Shown here: piece by piece, positions 18,040-25,417 of the stretch
Layout of the letters: the number at the start of each line of letters is the position of its first letter
How positions within the stretch are numbered: position 1 is the stretch's first letter
Source of the DNA: JAJPKK01 sp963807015
Lineage (GTDB): Bacteria > Pseudomonadota > Alphaproteobacteria > Rhizobiales > Xanthobacteraceae
Reading direction: 5' to 3'
Length of the DNA: 64,000 nt
Assembly: GCA_963807015.1 (NCBI GenBank)
Contig: CAWEAS010000017.1
Span: 186,001-250,000 of the forward strand
Program-made: the position numbers and the translations under genes
Notes under the pieces: model-generated
Databases searched by the model: none
The model's input: only the letters and a program-made list of their open reading frames with translations
What the model was told of the DNA's origin: nothing

Positions 18040-18140
18040 CAGGGGCGACGAAATTCGACGACCCTAAGCGCAAAGAGCGCTTCACCAAATAATCATAGGT
18101 TTCGAGTGTAACAGCGCACCGCCGGAAAGGGACCGTCTTC

Positions 18141-18521
18141 ATGGGCTACGACAAAGGTCACATGGAATTCACGTCGCTGAACCTGAAGGAGAGTTTCAAC
18201 AAAGTCGCAGGGTACCCGCCGGGCTTTTCTGAGAGGATCCTTGCAGGTTCGCTTGACGAGAAAAACAAGGTGGGAAATCGGACAAGGATTCTTCGGATTG
18301 AACCCGGAGCATTTTCGACAGTGCCATTTGTCCACGAATATTGGGAAGAAGTATTCCTGATTGAGGGTGACTTAATCTGCGGTTCGGATGCAAACGGAAA
18401 GGGCGGGGAGCAGTTCAAGGGACCCACTTATTGCGTCCGGCCACCGGGCGTGTACCACGGACCCTTCACATCGAAAACCGGTTGCTACCTACTCGAAACG
18501 CATTATTTCGCCGAGAAGTGA
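18141..18521 (+). CDS. Single-domain cupin protein
   Basis: 126 residues. A beta-barrel cupin pattern is visible: FVHEYWEEVFLIEGDL (metal-binding H and E residues) and RPPGVYHGPF as the second motif with His. Such proteins act as metal-dependent dioxygenases, decarboxylases or isomerases, or bind ligands. It follows the aldehyde dehydrogenase by about 100 bp on the same strand. No specific activity can be given. Confidence 0.75.
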   Translation: MGYDKGHMEFTSLNLKESFNKVAGYPPGFSERILAGSLDEKNKVGNRTRILRIEPGAFSTVPFVHEYWEEVFLIEGDLICGSDANGKGGEQFKGPTYCVRPPGVYHGPFTSKTGCYLLETHYFAEK

Positions 18522-18601
18522 TCCAAGAAAGGTTTGAGCCCTTTTTCTGGGCCAAGAGTTATGAGTTCTAAATGACGGTCCGGGCGCAGATGTGGACTCG
18601 C

Positions 18602-19579
18602 TCAGTCGATTCTTACACCGATATCCGCAATCAGCTTACGCCATTTCTGTTGCTCGTCTGCGATTTTAGCTTGGAAATCGTTACGAAAGAGCGGCTCCGC
18701 TTCGAGACCTAGTTCGGCCAAACGTCTTCGATATTCGGCGCTCTCGACCATCGTTGCGATTGATTCCACGGAACGATCGATGATAGCCGGGGGTGTGCCA
18801 GTGCGCGCGAAAGCGCCGAGCCACGTCGAAAAAACCAAGTCCGCAAATCCAAGCTCCACGACTATTGGGATGTCGGGCAATAGTGATGTCCGCCGAGCTG
18901 AGGTGATGGCGAGAGCTTTAATTTGGGGATTATGTAGATGTGGAAGAATGTCGGGCACAATCGGAAACATCACTTGGATGCGGCCCGATATAAGATCGGT
19001 GATCGCCTGAGCTTGGCCTCGATAAGGCACTTGAACCAAGGCAGTGCGGGTAATCCTCTGGAAGAGTTCGCCACAGAGATGGGTTGCGACGCCTACCCCG
19101 GAGGTGCCGTAACTTAGAATACCTGGATTTGCGCGAGCGAAACTGACCAATTCGGCAAATGTTTGTACGGCTAAAGACGAATGAATAACGCAGATATTTG
19201 GGGAGGACCACAGCACTCCGAGTGGTGAAAAGTCTTTCATGGCATCAAAACCGGGGTTCCGATAGATAAATTGATTAAAGACGTGAGTCCCGGTTGTGCC
19301 AATCAAAATCGAAGTTCCGTCGGGATTGGATCTTGCGACTTCTGCAGCTGCGAGATTGCCACCTGCTCCCGGCTTGTTCTCAACAATAACGCTTTGTCGG
19401 TGATGGTTTCGGATGTCTTCGGCAAGAAGGCGGGCCGTCAAATCCGCGCTTCCGCCAGCGGGAAATGGCACAACAATGCGAAGGGGCCGGTCAGGCCCGT
19501 CCTGAGAATTGCAGGTATTTGATGGTAATGAAATGGCTGTGCCTGCTAGGAGCACCAGGATATCGCGCCGACACAGCAT
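18602..19579 (-). CDS. Bug-family solute-binding protein (tripartite tricarboxylate transporter)
   Basis: 325 residues from the ATG at 19579 (MLCRRDILVLLAG), chosen over 19615 because the leader starts there. A signal peptide is followed by the Bug signature RPLRIVVPFPAGGSADLTARLLAE, VENKPGAGGNLAAAEVARS and GTTGTHVFN. Bug proteins bind carboxylated compounds in the periplasm; membrane partners (TctA/TctB) are not in the window, so this is an orphan receptor as is common in these bacteria. It converges on the cupin gene. Confidence 0.87.
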   Translation of the reverse strand: MLCRRDILVLLAGTAISLPSNTCNSQDGPDRPLRIVVPFPAGGSADLTARLLAEDIRNHHRQSVIVENKPGAGGNLAAAEVARSNPDGTSILIGTTGTHVFNQFIYRNPGFDAMKDFSPLGVLWSSPNICVIHSSLAVQTFAELVSFARANPGILSYGTSGVGVATHLCGELFQRITRTALVQVPYRGQAQAITDLISGRIQVMFPIVPDILPHLHNPQIKALAITSARRTSLLPDIPIVVELGFADLVFSTWLGAFARTGTPPAIIDRSVESIATMVESAEYRRRLAELGLEAEPLFRNDFQAKIADEQQKWRKLIADIGVRID

Positions 19580-19777
19580 TTCTGGCACCCCAATCCAGCG
19601 GTGATCGCAGACCAACGACGACCGCGAAGGCTATCTGTAACAGCTTGAAGCGAGCCCTCTCAAAAGAGTGTGAGCTACGAACGGGTCCGAGAGGGGATGC
19701 GGATCGTTTGCTGCCTTACCTTAGATGCCGCCGCTCCCCCGCGGAGGGAACGACGAATCTGTCGGACGAGAGAGTGG

Positions 19778-19859
19778 TGCCGGTGGAGGGAGTCGAACCC
19801 ACATGCCTTTTGGGCGATCGATTTTGAGTCGATTGCGTCTGCCATTCCGCCACACCGGC
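19778..19859 (-). tRNA. tRNA-Leu (CAA)
   Basis: The minus strand folds as a tRNA-Leu with a GCCGGTG/CACCGGC acceptor stem, D-arm TGGCGGAATGGCAGACGC, anticodon loop CTCAAAA (anticodon CAA) on an ATCGA/TCGAT stem, a long variable arm and T-loop TTCGACT. CCA is encoded at 19775-19777. One T-stem position is a T-T mismatch (GTGGG/CCCTC). It is next to the integrase, on the island side. Confidence 0.85.
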
Positions 19860-19917
19860 CTAAGGGTGGTTATAGCGTTGGCCCGCTGCCGAGCCAACGA
19901 AAATTCAAAGCGCGGCG

Positions 19918-21291
19918 CTAGGCCTCCGCCGGCGCGATTTCGCGCGTATTGCGCTCCCTCCGGAGCGGGGTTTTTCGTCCGTCTGCGCGGACGCTTCGAT
20001 TCGTTCGGATCGTCTCTTCGCCGGCGCCTTCGCGGTTCTTGCGCTCCCTGTGAATGTTGCCTTTCCGGACATTGATCGCTGCCGCGTCGAGCATCGTCTT
20101 AATGTGGGCGGCATAGTATTTTTCGACCATCTCGACGCTGGTGCGGCAGTTCTTGGCAATCTGGTAGATGTCCGCGCCCTCCATCAGGCGGAAGGAGATA
20201 TAAGTGTGCCGAAGACTGTAGGTCGTGCGAACATTGCCGTCTCGGTCAAGCTTAAGCTTCAGCTCGTCGAGAATCGTGTTGAAAAGCTCGCGCTGGCTGG
20301 ACGGGAACAGCTTGTCCGTTGGATTTGGTTTAGCCTTGTGAACTCCGTCGCGTTTGTCGCTGACGGCCGCTCCGGCTGTCGCCGACACGGCATCTTCAGC
20401 ATCGCTCACGGTGCGCTCGCGTTGACTCAACCGCTGGAACGGATAGACGGCGCCCGTTGTGCTCTTGCACCATCCGACGCCGCGTTTTCCACGCACCTCG
20501 ATCTCAAGGATGGTTTGCCTGGTGGCCATATCGTCCACGATCTTTACGTCGCGGAATTCTAGCCTGGCCGCCTCGTCCGGCCTCAGCCCGGTGTTCGCCA
20601 TGAACAGCACATAGTCGTGCATCTGCTCGCACGCCCACCGGTGCCGATTGTTCAACGGCTGCTTGGCCCGTTGGCCGGTTGCCTTGTAGAGGTACTCGTA
20701 CTCTTCCGGCGAGAACCAGGCGCGATGAGTGACTTTGCCACCAGTCTTATAGGGCTGAGAGAGATCCGGCATCGCGCTCAGCCAGCCATGACGCATCGCC
20801 GTCTTCAGCACCTGCCTGAGTGCGACCGTTTCATGATGCGTGGCGGTCCGTGACGGTGGCTTGCCTCGCTTCTCGATCCCGAGCTTCCGCCGATGAACTC
20901 GATACTCCTGGACTTTGCCGGCGGTGATTTCGGAGAGCGCCATCTTTCCGAAGTATGGGACAAGGTACACGCGCAGCATCCACTCGTAGCTTTGAACCCA
21001 TCGAGGATGCCGCTCACCTTCGGTGATCGTCTCGTATTCCGCCATGAACTGGTCGGCGGCTTTCTTGAAGGTCGGTCCGGAATGCAATTCGCCGGCGCGT
21101 GCTTTCCCTCTCAGCTCTAAGTACCAGTCCTCGGCAATTTCCTTCGCGTGGGAGAGGCTCTCCTCCTTCGTCGTCGTGCGCCGGTTCTTGCCGCGGAGGT
21201 ACGCGGAGCACTGCCAGAAACGGCTGTTCTCGCGCTTGTAGACGTGAAGCTTTCCACCCATCAGTTCGTAATGTTCCGCCATAATACGCAA
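19918..21291 (-). CDS. Tyrosine recombinase / phage-type integrase
   Basis: 457 residues; an internal ATG at 21282 (MAEHYELMGG) is an equally good start. There is a central SAM-like core-binding domain and a C-terminal catalytic domain with Arg in ANTGLRPDEAARLE, the HxxR-type box SLRHTYISFR and the nucleophile Tyr in VEMVEKYYAAH. The last 50 residues are highly basic. It lies between a truncated tRNA-Leu and a complete one, as expected for a tRNA-targeting island. It marks the right boundary of the lower-GC catabolic region. Confidence 0.92.
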   Translation of the reverse strand: MRIMAEHYELMGGKLHVYKRENSRFWQCSAYLRGKNRRTTTKEESLSHAKEIAEDWYLELRGKARAGELHSGPTFKKAADQFMAEYETITEGERHPRWVQSYEWMLRVYLVPYFGKMALSEITAGKVQEYRVHRRKLGIEKRGKPPSRTATHHETVALRQVLKTAMRHGWLSAMPDLSQPYKTGGKVTHRAWFSPEEYEYLYKATGQRAKQPLNNRHRWACEQMHDYVLFMANTGLRPDEAARLEFRDVKIVDDMATRQTILEIEVRGKRGVGWCKSTTGAVYPFQRLSQRERTVSDAEDAVSATAGAAVSDKRDGVHKAKPNPTDKLFPSSQRELFNTILDELKLKLDRDGNVRTTYSLRHTYISFRLMEGADIYQIAKNCRTSVEMVEKYYAAHIKTMLDAAAINVRKGNIHRERKNREGAGEETIRTNRSVRADGRKTPLRRERNTREIAPAEA

Positions 21292-21409
21292 CCTCGAAAC
21301 GCATCTAAACGCGATTTCGTGTAACAGATGTGTAAGGCAAGGACCATGGAGAGAGTAGAAGTAGCTTGTTGAAAAATCGGGATAAAAATCAAGTTTAGGA
21401 GTTTAGGAG

Positions 21410-21453
21410 TCCGATTTTGAGTCAGGCGCGTCTACCAATTCCGCCACAGGGGC
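21410..21453 (-). tRNA. Truncated tRNA-Leu (CAA), 5' half; probable attachment site
   Basis: The minus strand gives a GCCCCTG acceptor 5' arm, the D-arm GTGGCGGAATTGGTAGACGC, then anticodon loop CTCAAAA in CCTGACTCAAAATCGG. After that it departs from any tRNA: no paired anticodon stem end, variable arm, T-arm or 3' acceptor strand follows, and instead two copies of an 8-bp AGGAGTTT-type repeat occur. The loss point is at the anticodon arm, a common recombination site. The sequence GACTCAAAATCG is shared with the complete tRNA-Leu at 19778. Confidence 0.75.
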
Positions 21454-21701
21454 ACGGGACGCGGACTATAGCGGTGGAGCAAGACGGGTTAACGCAGAAA
21501 TGCCATTTTCGGCGGTCGACACTGCCCCAGCAAAGGGCTATGCGGACGACCGAGGCCATTGCCGCGAGGAGCCGGGCGATGGCGCAACGCGGGCCGCGGG
21601 ACGACGCCGGCGGTTCGTACCTAGACGTGGAAGCATAGTCGGTTAGCGGTTGTCGTGAACGCGCTTGGCAACGCATTCAGATTTCAGGCAATGCGGAGAA
21701 C

Positions 21702-22289
21702 ATGGGAGCCGAAACGATGAATGCCGTCTCATCCGCTGGAGTGCCCGCTCGCAGCGCGCCTGCGACGGCGCGCGTGCGCCGTCCGGTCATCGCGGCTGTC
21801 GTCATCGCGGCAGTCGGTGCTGCCACCATCCTCGGTGCCTATTACTTTCAATACGTGAAGGGGCTGCCGCCGTGTCCGCTGTGCCTTGAGCAGCGCATCG
21901 CCTATTACATCGCGATTCCGCTCGCGATCGTGATCGAGATCGCGGCGGCGTGGCGGGCGCCGCGCCGGCTGGTCGCCCTCGGTCTCGGCATCATCGCGCT
22001 CATCATGCTGTTCAATGCCGGCCTTGCGCTCTATCACGCCGGCATCGAATGGCGATGGTGGCCGGGGCCGCAGGAATGTTCCGGTCCGCTCGGCGATCTC
22101 ACCACCGGCGGCGATCTCCTCTCGCAGTTGTCCAACCTCACGCTGGTGCGCTGCGACGAAGCCGCATGGCGCTTCCTCGGCATATCGCTCGCGGGCTACA
22201 ACATGCTGATCTCGCTCGGCCTCGCCGCGGTTGCCGCCTGGGGCGCGGCGGGCGCCGTGCATCGGCGCCGGAGCGCCGTCACACCCTGA
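21702..22289 (+). CDS. dsbB: Disulfide bond formation protein B
   Basis: 195 residues with four membrane segments. The redox pairs are Cys58/Cys61 in PPCPLCLEQR (first periplasmic loop) and Cys126/Cys151 in the second loop. DsbB reoxidises DsbA and passes electrons to quinone. First clearly chromosomal gene to the right of the tRNA-Leu junction. The frame has an ATG at 21702 and another at 21717. It overlaps the convergent gene's end by 11 bp. A DsbA-like protein is at 50696. Confidence 0.93.
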   Translation: MGAETMNAVSSAGVPARSAPATARVRRPVIAAVVIAAVGAATILGAYYFQYVKGLPPCPLCLEQRIAYYIAIPLAIVIEIAAAWRAPRRLVALGLGIIALIMLFNAGLALYHAGIEWRWWPGPQECSGPLGDLTTGGDLLSQLSNLTLVRCDEAAWRFLGISLAGYNMLISLGLAAVAAWGAAGAVHRRRSAVTP

Positions 22290-23271
22290 CGGCGGTCATG
22301 ATGCCGGCGGGGAAAATCTCCTCCGGCTTCGCCAGCCGATGGGCAATGCCCTGTTCGTGGGTGTAGCGCAGGAAGTACTCGAGCGTCGGGCGATTTTCCT
22401 CGATCCCGAACGGGAAAGGATCGCCGCCGAAGAGGTCGCGCATCTTGCGCGCATAGGGCGGCAGCCACGGCAGCGGATAGCGCGACACCGCCGGATCGAG
22501 CAGGCGCTCGAGGCTGCGCCGCTTCGATTCATTGAAAGCGGCGTAGAGATTGCGCGCGACCCATGGATGGGCGTCGAGGATTTCCCGCTTCATCGCGATC
22601 ACGTGCATGATCGGGAAGACCTTAGTGCGCGCGAAATGCTCCTCCTCCATCTCCTGGAAATTCGGAAACAGGCGCACGACGTCCGGGTTGCCGGCGAGGA
22701 ACGAGTTCGGCGGGCGAGCGATCAGCGCGCAATCGATCTCGCCTGACGCCACCATATCGCTCAGCGATTTGTCGGCGACGCGCGTAAGCTTCACGCCGGG
22801 CGGCAAGCTCAACTCCACCTTCTCGATGCGTCCCGCCTCGTTGGCGCCGGCCTGATACCAGTGCACGTCGGTGAGCTTCACGCCGGCCTCGTTGTGAAGC
22901 CACCCGCGCATGTAGACGGCCGCGGTATGTGCCCATTCCGGCGAGCCGATGGTCTTGCCCTTGAGGTCGGCCGCGGTTTTGATGCCGCTGTTGCGGTTGA
23001 CGTAAAACGAGCCGAACCGGAACAGCCGCGAGGCGAACACTGGCAGCCCGATGATGTCCGGCTTGTCGCGCGTCACCTGCGCGGCGAACTTCGCGAACGA
23101 CAGCTCAGTCACGTCCCATTCGCGCCCGAAGGTGAAGCGCAGGAAGATTTCGTGATGTCCGAGCGTGAGCCACAGATGCTCGATTCCTTCCGCCTGCACC
23201 GCGCCGGTGCGGAAATCGCGGAAATGATCGTAGTCGGTGGTGGCGATCGTCAGTTTGAGCTTGGCGGACAT
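22279..23271 (-). CDS. 4,5-dihydroxyphthalate decarboxylase-like protein, second copy
   Basis: 330 residues, no signal peptide. Same family as the gene at 14303: AKLKLTIATTDYDHFRDFRTG, VTELSFAKFAAQVTRD and AADLKGKTIGSPEWAHTAAVYMRGWL match its segments. It is 4 bp downstream of a class II aldolase-family gene on the same strand, so they are co-translated. In phthalate-type pathways both families supply ring-acid decarboxylases. Substrate unknown. Confidence 0.75.
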   Translation of the reverse strand: MSAKLKLTIATTDYDHFRDFRTGAVQAEGIEHLWLTLGHHEIFLRFTFGREWDVTELSFAKFAAQVTRDKPDIIGLPVFASRLFRFGSFYVNRNSGIKTAADLKGKTIGSPEWAHTAAVYMRGWLHNEAGVKLTDVHWYQAGANEAGRIEKVELSLPPGVKLTRVADKSLSDMVASGEIDCALIARPPNSFLAGNPDVVRLFPNFQEMEEEHFARTKVFPIMHVIAMKREILDAHPWVARNLYAAFNESKRRSLERLLDPAVSRYPLPWLPPYARKMRDLFGGDPFPFGIEENRPTLEYFLRYTHEQGIAHRLAKPEEIFPAGIMTAVRV

Positions 23272-23275
23272 TTGA

Positions 23276-24061
23276 TTATTCCGACCCCCATGGCTTGTGG
23301 GCGTGGTCGACGGGGCGGTCCTCGACGAGATGCGCGCAGCCGGCCTTGTGCGCCCAATAGCGCCACGCTCGCCGCGTCTCCAGCGAATAGGGCTTGTAGC
23401 CAGCGTTGCGGGCCGCGATCTCGCCGTCGTGCAGCGGCTTGATGTCGGGGCCGAGAGCGAGCGCGTTCATCTGCACGCGCGCATTGCGCGGCACATAGAC
23501 CGACATGCGCACCACCTCGATCAGCGAGCGCGCGGCCGCCGCAAAGCCGTGGCCGCGCATCAAGGCCACGTTGTTGTCGGCGAGGCAGCGTGCGAGGTCG
23601 CGCGCCTGCTCCATGTTGGTCACCAGCATGTTGGTGTCGGGGCCGAACCTGTCGGCCATGTCCCACACCGGGAGGCGCGTGCCCATGAAGCTGCCGGAAT
23701 GGATGACTGGGCGCAGCGGCGTCGCCGAGATCGTGAACGGCAGCACGTCTTCCGAATGTGCGTGGACCACGGCCTGCACGTCGGGCCGTGTCTCGTAGAT
23801 GCCGCCGTGGATGAAGCGCTCGTGATAAAGCGGCCGGTGGTCGTCGCGAACCGGCGTGCAATCGAGGTTGAACTCGAGGATGTTGTCTTCCTCGACCATT
23901 TCGGGCGCGGTCGAGGTGGCGAGGAAAAACCGGCGCGGATTGTCGGGATGACGCACGCTCACATGGCCGTAGGCATCGACGACGTTTTCGCGGGCCAGGA
24001 TGCGGTTCGCGACTACGAGGTCGCGCACCAGTGCAGAGATGGCTGTTGTCTTCTCACTCAT
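23276..24061 (-). CDS. Class II aldolase/adducin-family protein
   Basis: 261 residues from the ATG at 24061 (MSEKTTAISALV); the longer frame to 24151 runs into the intergenic repeat and is rejected. Metal-site His pairs are in AVVHAHSEDVLP and LMRGHGFAAAA, and NVVDAYGHVSVRHPDNP is the usual N-terminal active-site strand. Members close to this include 3,4-dihydroxyphthalate decarboxylase and HCOMODA decarboxylase as well as fuculose-phosphate aldolase. With the Pht5-like neighbour, a decarboxylase role is more likely than sugar aldol cleavage. Confidence 0.83.
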   Translation of the reverse strand: MSEKTTAISALVRDLVVANRILARENVVDAYGHVSVRHPDNPRRFFLATSTAPEMVEEDNILEFNLDCTPVRDDHRPLYHERFIHGGIYETRPDVQAVVHAHSEDVLPFTISATPLRPVIHSGSFMGTRLPVWDMADRFGPDTNMLVTNMEQARDLARCLADNNVALMRGHGFAAAARSLIEVVRMSVYVPRNARVQMNALALGPDIKPLHDGEIAARNAGYKPYSLETRRAWRYWAHKAGCAHLVEDRPVDHAHKPWGSE

Positions 24062-24096
24062 GGCGGAAAGGACTGACCGAGCATGTGGTGCCGCGC

Positions 24097-24174
24097 GTAG
24101 GGTGGGCAAAGCGAAGCGTGCCCACCGCAAGACGTGGGCACGCGCGGACAAGTCCGCGCTTTGCCCACCCTACG
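24097..24174. repeat. Intergenic palindromic repeat, GTAGGGTGGGCAAAGCG family, copy 1
   Basis: GTAGGGTGGGCAAAGCG at 24097-24113 pairs with its inverted copy at 24157-24173, with a second smaller hairpin inside. A second copy with the same ends is at 40942-41024. It lies between the Bug gene and the aldolase gene. Confidence 0.8.
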
Positions 24175-24226
24175 TGATTGCCTCGGGGAATGAAATGCTG
24201 GCAGCTGCGTTGTATCGGTCTAGCTT

Positions 24227-25195
24227 TCAGTTCACCGACATGTTCGCGGCGCGGATCACGTCGCCCCAGCGGTGTGTTTCCTCGCGCAGGAATGCCGCCA
24301 TCTCCGTGGGACTGCCGCCGACCGGCTGGAGGCCGAGCCGTTCGAGCTGCGCCTTGATGTCGTCGGCGCGCAGGATCTCGTCCATGGCAGCGTTGATCCT
24401 GGCGATGATCGGGGCGGGCGTGTGCGGCGGCGCCGCGATCGCGTTCCACGTATCGGAGCGGAAATCCGGCACGCCGGCCTCCGCCATGGTCGGCACGTCC
24501 TTCAGCGTTGCCAGGCGCTGAGGCGTCGTCACCGCCAGCATCTTGATGCGGCCGGCGCCATATTGCTCGCGCACCGCGTCGATCTGCATGAACAGAAGAT
24601 CGAGATGGCCGGCGACAAGGTCGTTCATCGCCTGAGCCGTGCCGCGATAGGGGACATGAGTCAGCGAAATGCCGGTGCGGCGGGCGAACAGTTCGGCGGT
24701 GAGATGCGGCGTCGTGCCGATGCCCTGGGAACCGTAATCGATCTTGCCGGGATTGGCGCGCGCATAGGCGATCAGGCCGGCGACGTCGTCGGCCGGAAAA
24801 TCGCGCCGCACCACGAGCGCATTCGGCATCCGCGTCATGATGATGACGGGCTCGAGCGCCGTCGGATCGAAGTTCAGCTTGCGGTAGAGCAGCACGTTGG
24901 TGGTGAGCGGCGCGGGCTGCGCTGACAGGAGTGTGTAACCGTCGGGCTCTGCCGCCGCGACTTCGCCGGCGCCGAGATTGCCCCCGGCGCCCGGCCGGTT
25001 CTCGACCACGACCGGTTGGCCCCATCGTGTTGTGAGGCGTTCGGCCAGAAGTCGCGCCACGATGTCCGGCCCGCCCGCGGGCGGCGCCGACACGATGATG
25101 CGCACGGTTCGGGTCGGATACTCGGCGGCACGGCAAACGATGGGCGCGAGGACACCGACGAGGCACAAGGCTGCAATTCGGATAAACGTACTCAT
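24227..25195 (-). CDS. Bug-family solute-binding protein
   Basis: 322 residues from the ATG at 25195 (MSTFIRIAAL), which starts a clear signal peptide ending at CRAA near residue 22; upstream codons come from an intergenic repeat. Signatures: RTVRIIVSAPPAGGPDIVARLLAERL, VENRPGAGGNLGAGEVAAAEPDG and VPYRGTAQAMNDLVAG. It binds a carboxylate ligand in the periplasm. It may be cotranscribed with the aldolase and decarboxylase-like genes downstream, separated from them by a repeat. Confidence 0.88.
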   Translation of the reverse strand: MSTFIRIAALCLVGVLAPIVCRAAEYPTRTVRIIVSAPPAGGPDIVARLLAERLTTRWGQPVVVENRPGAGGNLGAGEVAAAEPDGYTLLSAQPAPLTTNVLLYRKLNFDPTALEPVIIMTRMPNALVVRRDFPADDVAGLIAYARANPGKIDYGSQGIGTTPHLTAELFARRTGISLTHVPYRGTAQAMNDLVAGHLDLLFMQIDAVREQYGAGRIKMLAVTTPQRLATLKDVPTMAEAGVPDFRSDTWNAIAAPPHTPAPIIARINAAMDEILRADDIKAQLERLGLQPVGGSPTEMAAFLREETHRWGDVIRAANMSVN

Positions 25196-25219
25196 TGCCC
25201 CGCGAGTCATCCGAAGTCC

Positions 25220-25327
25220 GTCATTCCGGGGCGCGAGCGCAGCTCGCGAGCCCGGAATCCACACTCCGCAGTCCGTGTTCATGGATTCCGGGCTCGCCTC
25301 CGCTGCGCTACGGCGCCCCCGAATGAC
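25220..25327. repeat. Intergenic inverted repeat, GTCATTCCGGGGCGC family
   Basis: GTCATTCCGGGGCGC at the left end is mirrored by GCGCCCCCGAATGAC at the right end, with inner halves CGAGCCCGGAATCC and GGATTCCGGGCTCG also complementary. It fills the space between the Bug gene and the amidase. Confidence 0.75.
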
Positions 25328-25370
25328 GCCGCATAAGGATCGGCTTCGCAAAAATGTTCGGATATCATCG

Positions 25371-25410
25371 ATCGTATGTCCGCACAGGGAATCGTATGTC
25401 CGCACAGGGA
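25371..25410. repeat. Perfect 20-bp tandem duplication
   Basis: ATCGTATGTCCGCACAGGGA occurs twice head to tail, ending 7 bp before the amidase ATG. The GGGAGAGG ribosome site follows the second copy directly. Confidence 0.85.
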
Positions 25411-25417
25411 GAGGAAC

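Noticed and set aside
19860..21410. A 1.6-kb mini-element made only of the integrase between two tRNA-Leu direct repeats
   Set aside because: The shared GACTCAAAATCG is the conserved anticodon loop of any tRNA-Leu(CAA), and the complete tRNA has matched acceptor strands of its own, so it is not a recombined half. A larger island fits better, but this alternative is not excluded.
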